This document shows, piece after piece, positions 10,140 through 18,569 of a stretch of 57,482 bases of DNA. The position numbers and the translations under genes are program-made. The DNA is from Candidatus Omnitrophota bacterium (lineage in GTDB: Bacteria > Omnitrophota > Gorgyraeia > Gygaellales > Profunditerraquicolaceae), in assembly GCA_018812825.1 (NCBI GenBank), contig JAHJCJ010000012.1, forward strand, positions 1-57,482, given 5' to 3'. The notes under the pieces were generated by a model. It ran no database searches. It was not told the origin of the DNA and saw only the letters and a program-made list of their open reading frames with translations. Each line of letters starts with the position of its first letter. The stretch's first letter is position 1.

Positions 10140-11354
10140 TTAAGTAATAATCCCCACAGCAATAATCTCTCTGTCATTTTTTAAGACAAATCTACCCAAA
10201 GCTTCAACCTGAAGAAACTTTTTTACGACAACCGGCTCCTTGCAAGTAATGAGCACTTCTGCAACATCTTCCTTATCCAAACTAACTTTGCTATCAGATA
10301 TTGCTACAGCTGAAATAGGAGAAAATTTATTTATCTGCTTAATACTACAAATGGTTTGCTGCATAGTGCAACTAAAAAACAATTTTTCTCCCGGATTTAT
10401 CGGCTGGACGCAAAGTATCTTGGCAGTTATTTCTGCGCTTGCTGAAAGCTTACCATCATTAGATATTATCTGTCCGCGACTAAGCCTATCTCCTCTAACT
10501 AATTCCAGACCAATAGACTCCGGGGCTTTGGCCGATATTTTATCTTTCCCCAAAACCCTTATTGCCTTTATTTTATCCACCCTACCTTCCGGGGATACGT
10601 ATATCGCATCATTCTTTCTGATCTGCCCGCTTAAGATTGTGCCCACAAATACGGGCTCCTCTTTCCTTACATAAACATCTTGAATGGGAAAATAAAACCT
10701 GCTCTTTTTATCTGTTTTATTTTTCCCTTTCAAAGAACACAACGCAGAAATCAAACATGGCCCTTTATACCAGGGGATTTGAGTAGATTTCTTCGCAAGA
10801 TTATCACCTTGACGAGCGGATACGGGAATAAAATATTCTGTTTTTATACCGATGAGCTTAAAAAATGCAGAAATTTCGCCTTTTGCGCGCTCAAATCCAT
10901 CTTTGCTGAAATCAAGAATATCTAACTTATTTAAAACTACCACAATCTGTTCTATGCCCAGAAACTTCAAAACATTGATGTGCCTAATAGTACCATCTGT
11001 CAACGATTTAGTAGCATCCGTTACCAATATAGCTACCTGAGAACAAGAACTACCACAAAGCATATTTTTTAATAATTCTGCATGCCCTGGTACATCAATA
11101 AACCAAAATCCCGACTTAGCGTTACGGCAAAAGGCCTGGGTAGTGTCTATAGTCAGCTGTCCTCGACGCTCCTCCTCTAAACCATCAAGTAAATAGGCAA
11201 ACTCTAAAATATTGCCATTAAGTCTGCTTGCCTGGAAGATCTCCGCCAGCGCTGCTTTATGCAACGACCCTGTATCGTAGAGTAGCCGGCCGATCAAGGT
11301 AGATTTTCCAGCGTCAACTTCTCCTGCCACCACTACCTTTAGAACATTCTTCAT
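10140..11354 (-). CDS. cysN: CysN-like sulfate adenylyltransferase GTPase subunit (divergent, ~404 aa)
   Basis: GEVDAGKSTLIGRLLYDTGSL P-loop, DVPGH, NKLD; directly downstream of a CysD-like gene. Confidence 0.82.
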   Translation of the reverse strand: MKNVLKVVVAGEVDAGKSTLIGRLLYDTGSLHKAALAEIFQASRLNGNILEFAYLLDGLEEERRGQLTIDTTQAFCRNAKSGFWFIDVPGHAELLKNMLCGSSCSQVAILVTDATKSLTDGTIRHINVLKFLGIEQIVVVLNKLDILDFSKDGFERAKGEISAFFKLIGIKTEYFIPVSARQGDNLAKKSTQIPWYKGPCLISALCSLKGKNKTDKKSRFYFPIQDVYVRKEEPVFVGTILSGQIRKNDAIYVSPEGRVDKIKAIRVLGKDKISAKAPESIGLELVRGDRLSRGQIISNDGKLSASAEITAKILCVQPINPGEKLFFSCTMQQTICSIKQINKFSPISAVAISDSKVSLDKEDVAEVLITCKEPVVVKKFLQVEALGRFVLKNDREIIAVGIIT

Positions 11355-11355
11355 C

Positions 11356-12171
11356 CTACATATACCCCAAAGACCTTAACTTTTGCATCATATATTCTTT
11401 TTCTTTATCTTGGGCGCGGCCTGACCTTTCGGCTACCCGGCTAATCTCAAGTTCCCTGATAATTTTATCGATTGAATCTGCCGATGACTCTACTGCGCTG
11501 CAACAACACTGGCATCCTATACTACGGTAGCGCTTATTGTTTTTTGAAAAATATAAATCAATTACCGGTAGCTTCTCTCTTTTTATATATTTCCAAATAT
11601 CAATTTCACGCCAATGCAACATAGGATGCACTCGCACATGCCCGCCCTCTTCATACACTGTCTTATAATATTGAACCCACATCTCCAGCGGCTGATCATT
11701 ATAATCCCACTTAAATTCTTTATCTCTTTGGGAAAAATACCTTTCCTTTGCCCTAATCAAATGTTCATCCCTTCTAATAGCCAAAAGCAAAACCTTAAAA
11801 TTAAACTTCTCTATTGCCATCTTTAATGCTTCAGTTTTTAAAGAATCACAACAATCAAACCTGTTCTTATGAGGAGACATACCTCCTGATAAAGCAACAG
11901 TGTTTTGAACGATAATTAAATTAATTCCCCAGTCTTTGGTGTACTTGTCACGAAAAGCGTATATCTGCTTGAATTTAAATGTGGTATCAATATGAATAAA
12001 ACTTACCGGTACCTCTCCTAAGAAAGCCTTGCGTACCAAGTGAACAAGGACCGTTGAATCCTTACCCATACTCCACAAAACAGCCATTTTTTCTTTATAT
12101 TGCCAATAAGCCTCGCGGATAATATTTATACTTTTACTCTCCAATTCATCAAGGTAAGCGCTACTGTCCAT
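11356..12171 (-). CDS. cysD: CysD-like sulfate adenylyltransferase subunit 2 (PAPS-reductase-family PP-loop)
   Basis: VLWSMGKDSTVLVHLVRKAF PP-loop, FIHIDTTFKF, RSIGCQCC. Confidence 0.85.
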   Translation of the reverse strand: MDSSAYLDELESKSINIIREAYWQYKEKMAVLWSMGKDSTVLVHLVRKAFLGEVPVSFIHIDTTFKFKQIYAFRDKYTKDWGINLIIVQNTVALSGGMSPHKNRFDCCDSLKTEALKMAIEKFNFKVLLLAIRRDEHLIRAKERYFSQRDKEFKWDYNDQPLEMWVQYYKTVYEEGGHVRVHPMLHWREIDIWKYIKREKLPVIDLYFSKNNKRYRSIGCQCCCSAVESSADSIDKIIRELEISRVAERSGRAQDKEKEYMMQKLRSLGYM

Positions 12172-12281
12172 ATAAATTATCCTCCGGAATTAACTCTAGA
12201 AAGAGTAACAATTTTAAAATCCCCATGGCGTTTTCCGAGTTTGCTCCTAGAAGGATTTCCCTTTCCTATTAAATCTACTGT

Positions 12282-12986
12282 CTAAAAACCTACTAACCTC
12301 TTACCATAAATATAGAGAGGTACATCTCTATGTAATATATGCTTAAAATATGCCCTCTTTGTTTCATACAAAGATTGGAAAGATTGCTTAGAGAAGAAAC
12401 TTGCCCCGGATTCAGACATTGTAGCTAAATGTACACCGGCAACCATATTCTCCTTAAGATACTTTAAATAGGCATCTACCAAAGCCGCACCAATGTTTTG
12501 GCCACGGAATTCTTTTTTTAGGTTAATATGAAAGGTAGCCGGGTACTCTTTTGTAAAATCAGGAGTGGCAAGGCCCCCCTTAAAGAATGCCTTCAAACAA
12601 CTAAAAATAAAGGCAATATTCTTTTTTTTAAGAAAAACTCCGCTTCTTATCGCCCTCCAAAACAAACGTAGTGCTATCTTCTCTTGAAAAACTTTTTCTG
12701 CGGCAATTTTGCTTTTTGCGCCAATCAGATAACCGGCAACTATAGAATTAACAACCGCTACAAAAGAAGCCTCCGGCTCATAATCAGTAAAATACAAACT
12801 AAGGGCATCGCAAATTATCTCCCTACCTTCAAAAAATGACGTAGCTGGCTGGCCCATAAAAGCAGTATCATGGCAGATTGACCTAACCTGGCCCCTATCC
12901 CTATTTTCAAACTTTCTAATATTTACGCTAAATTCTCCGGACACGTTTTCTTGCAAGACTAAACCTCTTTGCCATATAAAAAACAA
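12282..12986 (-). CDS. GNAT-family acetyltransferase
   Basis: FHINLKKEFRGQNIGAALVDAYLKYLKE (acetyl-CoA-binding motif A); ORF overlaps the upstream gene so the true start may be internal. Confidence 0.7.
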   Translation of the reverse strand: MFFIWQRGLVLQENVSGEFSVNIRKFENRDRGQVRSICHDTAFMGQPATSFFEGREIICDALSLYFTDYEPEASFVAVVNSIVAGYLIGAKSKIAAEKVFQEKIALRLFWRAIRSGVFLKKKNIAFIFSCLKAFFKGGLATPDFTKEYPATFHINLKKEFRGQNIGAALVDAYLKYLKENMVAGVHLATMSESGASFFSKQSFQSLYETKRAYFKHILHRDVPLYIYGKRLVGF

Positions 12987-13380
12987 GCAAATAAAAAATT
13001 GCCGCGCAGATAATCCCCAAGATTACGCTGCCTAAAAAAAGCGGTTGGTAATAACTACAAATCTTCTGGAATGTTATATTTTTGAATACTGACCAGCTTA
13101 AAGGTTCAAATCTACCCTTTAAAATATACCTGCCGATTTCATAACCTGCCCAGGTTATAGGAGGGATTGTCGGGGGCAAAGAAATACTGGTTCCCAAGAA
13201 GATTGCGATTTTATTTGCCGAACGAATCAAAATAGCAGCAATAACTACCAACACGGTATGCAGCCCATAAACCGGCAAGATGCCGATAAATACGCCTATG
13301 GCGACCCCCCGGGCAATCTCCTGCGGCGAATTATTAAGTCTAAACAAACGAACAACAGTCCTCTTGAATTTCCACTTCAA
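12928..13380 (-). CDS. DUF2062-like membrane protein
   Basis: NSPQEIARGVAIGVFIGILPVYGLHTVLVVIAAILIRSANKIAIFLGTSISLPPTIPPITWAGYEIGR. Confidence 0.75.
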   Translation of the reverse strand: MKWKFKRTVVRLFRLNNSPQEIARGVAIGVFIGILPVYGLHTVLVVIAAILIRSANKIAIFLGTSISLPPTIPPITWAGYEIGRYILKGRFEPLSWSVFKNITFQKICSYYQPLFLGSVILGIICAAIFYLLVFYMAKRFSLARKRVRRI

Positions 13381-13475
13381 TATACCTATCCTCCTTTTGA
13401 GCTATCAAATCGCAATGATACACTGTTCCCTAGCTAAACCAATTAAATAACCAAGAAAATTAGACTCATTAGAGA

Positions 13476-13718
13476 TTAATGCGGATTTAGAATATAAATT
13501 ATCCCTAGAAAGGCTAAAAAAACCATAAACAGCCCCATCAATTTAGTATTACGTATTTCTTTGGGAATTGAGATTGGCTCAATGCGCCAGTTGATCTTTT
13601 CGTAGAATTTTCTTTGAAATTCAATAACCGCTTCTGGCTTTAAGAACATGATCGAACCAACTGCTATGCCTAAGAAATGGACCGCTATTAAAACTGGGCA
13701 GGATAAGATCTTAATCAT
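13476..13718 (-). CDS. Small membrane hypothetical protein
   Basis: 80-aa ORF, two hydrophobic segments. Confidence 0.5.
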   Translation of the reverse strand: MIKILSCPVLIAVHFLGIAVGSIMFLKPEAVIEFQRKFYEKINWRIEPISIPKEIRNTKLMGLFMVFLAFLGIIYILNPH

Positions 13719-13761
13719 ATACTTTGCTTAAACTAATCTCTTCTAATTTTTCTGGTTAATA

Positions 13762-14133
13762 TTATTTATTGCTTACATTTTGAGGCTTTGGGGCACCTGC
13801 CGGAAGAATAACTCTTATTTTAGAAAGAGAAACATACCCCGTTTTCCCACTAGTAATTCCGGGGTATTGTATTGCTAAAAATATTACTCCTTCTATTTTT
13901 ACCCTATCTATTATTTTTACATTCGCAATATACTGCATTTGATCCTCAAGCACAAAATAAATATCATAACGCAGGCCATTTTCAAAGATTAATTCTTCCT
14001 GCTCTGCCAAACTATTCTTAATTGACATGCCGAATAAATAAAATAAACTTACAATAATTAAAACAATTAATCTTAATTTATTTATTGCTTTCTTGCTAGA
14101 ACGAGCTTCCGGTTTTTTATTTATTTTTAACAT
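13762..14133 (-). CDS. Hypothetical secreted/membrane protein overlapping the PilZ gene
   Basis: 123-aa ORF with N-terminal TM; overlaps upstream PilZ ORF by 17 nt. Confidence 0.55.
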   Translation of the reverse strand: MLKINKKPEARSSKKAINKLRLIVLIIVSLFYLFGMSIKNSLAEQEELIFENGLRYDIYFVLEDQMQYIANVKIIDRVKIEGVIFLAIQYPGITSGKTGYVSLSKIRVILPAGAPKPQNVSNK

Positions 14134-14461
14134 TTAAATAATTTTTTATGTAATCTATAAGATACTTCAGAACCTCAAAAGGCAAATTCATAAACTCTAC
14201 CCCAATCTCAAATTCTTCGCTATAAGGCATCTCCCTAATCCACATACATCTAACTAATGCCTCAAAGCTGAATAATGTTTTAGGAAAAGTGATTCTAATT
14301 CTCAAACGGCTATCTTTAGAGATAAACTCATGAGTTAAGAATCTTATCCCCCCCTGGCTGATATCCTTTGTAAGATACCACTTTATTGTCTCTGCGGGCA
14401 GGATCTCGTAAGCTATTTGCAGACTTTCAGGGACCCTTATATACCTTCTTCGTTCTTGCAT
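14117..14461 (-). CDS. PilZ-domain protein (candidate c-di-GMP effector)
   Basis: RRRYIRVPESLQIAYEI...TKDISQGGIRF: RxxxR and (D/N)xSxxG motifs of PilZ. Confidence 0.82.
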   Translation of the reverse strand: MQERRRYIRVPESLQIAYEILPAETIKWYLTKDISQGGIRFLTHEFISKDSRLRIRITFPKTLFSFEALVRCMWIREMPYSEEFEIGVEFMNLPFEVLKYLIDYIKNYLNVKNK

Positions 14462-14528
14462 ATTAGCTTACCATCCTTTTTATTATTATAGCACTTCCAT
14501 CCTAAAATGAAGGTAAAAAGTGCGTTTT

Positions 14529-14759
14529 TTACTGTCTTACCTCATAAGAATAATTCTTTCTTGTGTCGCCATTTGAATCACAACGTTTATACCAACTAAC
14601 ACTGGCCCCATCGCTACGCAGATAACTTTTTACCCGCTCCGCATAAGACAAAGAAAAGTTGGCCAGCAAAATTAGGCATAAAAATAGTAATATTTTTTTC
14701 ATTGAAACTTCTTTATGCATTTTACGGGGCAGGATTCGAGAAAGCAATATAAAACTCAT
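14529..14759 (-). CDS. Small secreted hypothetical protein
   Basis: 76-aa ORF; likely internal start MKKILLFLCLILLANFSLSYA (signal peptide). Confidence 0.5.
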   Translation of the reverse strand: MSFILLSRILPRKMHKEVSMKKILLFLCLILLANFSLSYAERVKSYLRSDGASVSWYKRCDSNGDTRKNYSYEVRQ

Positions 14760-15097
14760 CGTAGTTTTATCTTGGATAAGTTAAGCAGGCTATTAATCTT
14801 CGAAGCCTTAAAAACTACCTCTTTCATAATTACCCGCCGAAATATACAGCAATAAAATACATTATCTAACTTTTCAAATTGAAGTCAACATTTTAATCGG
14901 CTTTATTTTTTATATCTCTACCTTGTAAAAAAATCCACTCTTCTAAAGCGGATTTTTAACCCATCGCGCTTATGCTCAATCGGTACTGCTGATATGCCAT
15001 TTTTTAAACGGCGAATTGTTACCCATGTTGAGTTTACGCTCACAGAATTTTGCACAAATGAGTGCGCACTTGCCAATCCGTTATGGCCAATTGTAAG

Positions 15098-15140
15098 CCT
15101 GAGATTCAAACTTAGGACTTCAAGGTTATGAGGCGCACCT
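15098..15140 (-). pseudogene. Decayed tRNA-Met fragment
   Basis: CTGAGATTCAAACTTAGGACTTCAAGGTTATGAG resembles the T-arm, variable and anticodon portion of the two nearby intact fMet tRNAs (GATTTGAACGCATGACCTCAAGGTTATGAG). Confidence 0.5.
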
Positions 15141-15672
15141 AAAAATTATTTCCTTTTGTCATAATATCAGCAGCAATAATCCCTACCAGTAGTATTAAAT
15201 AACTATAAAAATTCATCAGGGCTGATATCTTGAAACAGTCCGAAGCCCTTTTCTCTCGTTTTAGCAATGATACACAGAGAGCTAAAATTAATCCCTCAAA
15301 CAGGACAGTTAATACATATCCAGGTATCAAACCTAAATATGTACCAAACTTCATATTCCCATATGCAAAGATATTTCTACCGTGCCCAAAAGTGAAGGCA
15401 GTAATAATAACTCCAGCAAAGGAAGAAATCAAGTTAATAATAAACGAGAAAATAAATGCAATGAAATAATTTAACGATAATAATTTTCTAATAAAGAACG
15501 CCTCTATAAATAGTATGAGCAAAGCCATTACTACTGACCAATAAAAACCTACAACAAAACTAACCGCAAATTGGTTTGCTATGGCTGGAAAAACAATATT
15601 CGCATAAACATTAGTAGCCTTAAATAATAAGAATAAAGCAACAGCTAGAATAATAACCGATGCCCTTTTCAT
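15139..15672 (-). CDS. Multi-TM hypothetical membrane protein
   Basis: 177-aa strongly hydrophobic ORF. Confidence 0.6.
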   Translation of the reverse strand: MKRASVIILAVALFLLFKATNVYANIVFPAIANQFAVSFVVGFYWSVVMALLILFIEAFFIRKLLSLNYFIAFIFSFIINLISSFAGVIITAFTFGHGRNIFAYGNMKFGTYLGLIPGYVLTVLFEGLILALCVSLLKREKRASDCFKISALMNFYSYLILLVGIIAADIMTKGNNF

Positions 15673-15735
15673 AATTTATCTCCTTTTCCTGTAAAAACCC
15701 TCTGAAATATATTTTATCACAGCGGGTTAAGAAAA

Positions 15736-15772
15736 CAACAATTAACCCGCTAAGGAAACTTAGCGGGTTAAT
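15736..15772 (-). terminator. Terminator-like hairpin after tRNA-fMet
   Basis: Near-perfect inverted repeat AATTAACCCGCTAAG...CTTAGCGGGTTAATT immediately 3' of the tRNA. Confidence 0.75.
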
Positions 15773-15849
15773 TGGTTGCGGGAATGCGATTTGAACGCAT
15801 GACCTCAAGGTTATGAGCCTTGCGAGCTACCAGACTGCTCCACCCCGCG
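15773..15849 (-). tRNA. tRNA-fMet (CAT), CCA encoded
   Basis: CGCGGGGTGGAGCAGTCTGGTAGCTCGCAAGGCTCATAACCTTGAGGTCATGCGTTCAAATCGCATTCCCGCAACCA; C1/A72 mismatch as in initiator tRNAs. Confidence 0.93.
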
Positions 15850-15862
15850 AAACCAATAGCTT

Positions 15863-16249
15863 CTATATGCTCTTATACCAAACTATCATAAATATAACAC
15901 CTATAGCTGCAATTATTAAAACAGGAAAGATGTAAACTCTAACCATACTGTACATACTTGACTGCTGGCTTTGCGTTGAGAATTTATTAAATATTTCTTC
16001 GGCTTCCTCATGTTTTCCCTGGAATTTCACTGCCCCAACCTGCTTTTCATGCGCAACCTCCTGAGCCTGGGTCACACTGTTTGATGAATTAACTTTAAGA
16101 TTAGTCTTGAGCTGATCATATTTCGACATAGCCTGATCACTCTGCTTCTGCATTCTGGATTTGTCTGACCAGCTCATTTGAGAATAAAGAATAGAAGGGA
16201 AACATAAAATTAACAAAACCAGGCTGAATAAAAAAGAAGTCATCCTCAT
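15863..16249 (-). CDS. Hypothetical protein with signal peptide and C-terminal TM
   Basis: 128-aa ORF, hydrophobic N- and C-termini. Confidence 0.5.
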   Translation of the reverse strand: MRMTSFLFSLVLLILCFPSILYSQMSWSDKSRMQKQSDQAMSKYDQLKTNLKVNSSNSVTQAQEVAHEKQVGAVKFQGKHEEAEEIFNKFSTQSQQSSMYSMVRVYIFPVLIIAAIGVIFMIVWYKSI

Positions 16250-16618
16250 GTTTCCTCCTTCGATTTCTTTGCATATTTATTTAAATCTTATACTTTATTT
16301 TATCACAATTTTAAAAAAATTAAGCAATTTAGTTAACGCATAAGGCCTTGTAGCCTTGACTAAAGCAAATAGGTAGCTCAAGGTCTAAAATGGGTGACGT
16401 AAATTTTTGCACCTTGCTAAAATTACCATATGCCCCCTTAAGAAAAAATGAATTCACTTCTAGTGACTATGCAGTAGGTGCTTGAAATTATCCTTGTTAG
16501 CTGGATGTTAACTGGAGCCTATCTGACTATATAAACAAAGGGCCAGGATTTGCATAACTCACTTATCCTGGCTTTATTTATGTTGGCCCCCATTTCGCTT
16601 ACGCTCACGGGATCTCAC

Positions 16619-16656
16619 TAAATGGGCCAGCAATATTTTGCCGGCCCATTTTTGTG
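16619..16656 (-). terminator. Terminator-like hairpin after second tRNA-fMet
   Basis: AAATGGGCCAGCAA-TAT-TTTGCCGGCCCATTT inverted repeat. Confidence 0.65.
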
Positions 16657-16661
16657 CTCAA

Positions 16662-16735
16662 TTGCGGGGATGCGATTTGAACGCATGACCTCAAGGTTAT
16701 GAGCCTTGCGAGCTACCAGGCTGCTCCACCCCGCG
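16662..16735 (-). tRNA. tRNA-fMet (CAT), CCA not encoded
   Basis: CGCGGGGTGGAGCAGCCTGGTAGCTCGCAAGGCTCATAACC...CGCATCCCCGCAA; near-identical to the copy at 15773-15849. Confidence 0.93.
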
Positions 16736-16743
16736 AAGCCTAT

Positions 16744-17025
16744 CTATCTTTTCTTATCAGTGAAAATCTTAATCGGGATCTCGCCTTTCCTTACTACCCC
16801 CATCTTATCCCTAGCCATCTTCTCCTGATAAACCGGATCATTTTCAGCCCGTTTAAGTTCTTCCTGCAAAAGATAATTTTCAACGGCTATCTTACGAAAG
16901 CTATTTTCTAATTGTCGGTTTTTCGCTCTTAATCCCTGCAATTTTATATAACCCGGCAGAAATAAAGCTAAAAGCAAAATTGTAAAACCAAAAAGCCAAA
17001 AGGCCTTTCTTAACATAGAGAGCAT
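16744..17025 (-). CDS. FtsB/DivIC-like septum formation initiator
   Basis: 93 aa, N-terminal TM plus coiled coil, adjacent to eno (commonly conserved pairing). Confidence 0.7.
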   Translation of the reverse strand: MLSMLRKAFWLFGFTILLLALFLPGYIKLQGLRAKNRQLENSFRKIAVENYLLQEELKRAENDPVYQEKMARDKMGVVRKGEIPIKIFTDKKR

Positions 17026-18291
17026 CTATTTCTTCCAGGATGTCCCCGCATAAACTGCCTTTTTGCCTAATCCCTCTTCAATCCTTAAAAGTTCGTTATA
17101 TTTACAGATCCTATCGGTACGCGATAAAGAACCGGTTTTTATCTGACCTACGCCGCTTGCCACCGCAAGATGCGCAATAGTAGTATCTTCTGTTTCCCCG
17201 GAACGATGCGAAATTATGGCGTTATATTTATTTTTCCTGGCAATAGTAATCGCCTCAAGAGTCTCTGAGAGCGAGCCAATCTGATTGACTTTAATCAGTA
17301 TAGCATTAGCAATCTTTTCTGCAATCCCTTTTTTAAATATCTTCGGGTTAGTAACAAAAATGTCATCTCCTACAAGCTGAACTTTCTTACTTAACCTTCC
17401 AGTCATCTGAACCCAACCGCTCCAGTCATGCTCAGAAAGACCATCCTCAATAGACAAAATAGGGTAGCGAGAAAGCCAGCCCTCATAAATAGCTATTAAA
17501 TCCATTGAAGTCTTCTGCGAGCCTTCAAAAATATACTTGCTATCTTTACAAAAAGAACTGGCAGCGCAATCCAAAGCCAGAGAAATATCTTTTCCCGGAA
17601 CGTAGCCTGCTTTCTCAATCGCTTGGATAATCAAACCTAAGGCCTCTTCATTAGAGTTAAGGCTGGGGGCAAACCCTCCTTCATCTCCAACGGAAGTGGA
17701 AAGTTTCCTAGACTTTAAAATGGATTTTAAATTGTGAAACACCTCGGTTGCCGCACGCAGGCCTTCCGAAAAACTAGGCGCTCCTTGCGGCATAATCATA
17801 AACTCCTGGATATCCAAATTATTATCGGCATGCATGCCACCGTTCAAGATATTCATTAAAGGAACAGGTAGGATTCTTGCTTTAGGCCCACCCAAGAATT
17901 TATAAAGCGGTTGCTTTTTAGAAAGTGCAGCTGCTTTAGCTACGGCCATGGAAACTCCTAGGATAGCATTCGCCCCAAGATTAGACTTAAACTCTGTTCC
18001 ATCCAGCTTAATTAAAAGTTTATCGATCTTAGCGAAATCTGCTGTTTGTCCGCAAAGAGCAGGATTGATTACGGTATTAACATTGGCGACTGCCTTTAAT
18101 ACCCCTTTACCTAAATACCTCTTTTTATCGCCATCCCTTAGCTCTAGAGCCTCGTTATCTCCAGTAGAAGCCCCTGAAGGAACCGCAGCACGGCCTAATA
18201 TGCCATTTGTTAAAATACAATCCACTTCAACTGTAGGATTCCCGCGTGAATCCAGGATCTCCCGCGCTAAAACCTTTTTAATCTTTGCCAT
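17026..18291 (-). CDS. eno: Enolase
   Basis: [59 protein letters not shown]. Confidence 0.98.
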   Translation of the reverse strand: MAKIKKVLAREILDSRGNPTVEVDCILTNGILGRAAVPSGASTGDNEALELRDGDKKRYLGKGVLKAVANVNTVINPALCGQTADFAKIDKLLIKLDGTEFKSNLGANAILGVSMAVAKAAALSKKQPLYKFLGGPKARILPVPLMNILNGGMHADNNLDIQEFMIMPQGAPSFSEGLRAATEVFHNLKSILKSRKLSTSVGDEGGFAPSLNSNEEALGLIIQAIEKAGYVPGKDISLALDCAASSFCKDSKYIFEGSQKTSMDLIAIYEGWLSRYPILSIEDGLSEHDWSGWVQMTGRLSKKVQLVGDDIFVTNPKIFKKGIAEKIANAILIKVNQIGSLSETLEAITIARKNKYNAIISHRSGETEDTTIAHLAVASGVGQIKTGSLSRTDRICKYNELLRIEEGLGKKAVYAGTSWKK

Positions 18292-18569
18292 TTTTATTCT
18301 CCTCTTCTAAGTAATTTTCTAGACAACTTTATAATTATACACGCAAAAGTTATCAAGTCAAGGGCCTTAAGATCGAATCTATTTCCCGGCTATAGGACCG
18401 GAGTTTAATTGAGGCCAGATTTATTTTCCAATAAATAATAATACAAAAATAGATCTGGCCACATAACTATAGATTCACCCTAAAAGAAATGGTTTGACTT
18501 GGACAGCCAGTTATGTTATTTTTTATATGTTGTATTTTACATCTCTGCCAGCAGCAGACAAGATAAACT

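Noticed and set aside
10240-11040. Plus-strand ORFs inside cysN
   Set aside because: Antisense to a clearly conserved gene, with no SD or domain evidence; the same reasoning applies to most antisense ORFs in the track.
14918-15109. 63-aa minus-strand ORF as a coding gene
   Set aside because: It overlaps the decayed tRNA-like and repeat-like region, has no recognisable domain, and looks like chance translation of intergenic sequence.
16250-16600. Second confident GEMM-I riboswitch
   Set aside because: Only short blocks resemble GEMM; P2/P3 pairings and a downstream plus-strand gene are missing. Kept only as a low-interest intergenic observation.
15098-16735. tRNA-associated integrative element
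   Set aside because: No integrase, att-like direct repeat or phage genes; intervening genes are small host-type membrane proteins, ftsB and eno.
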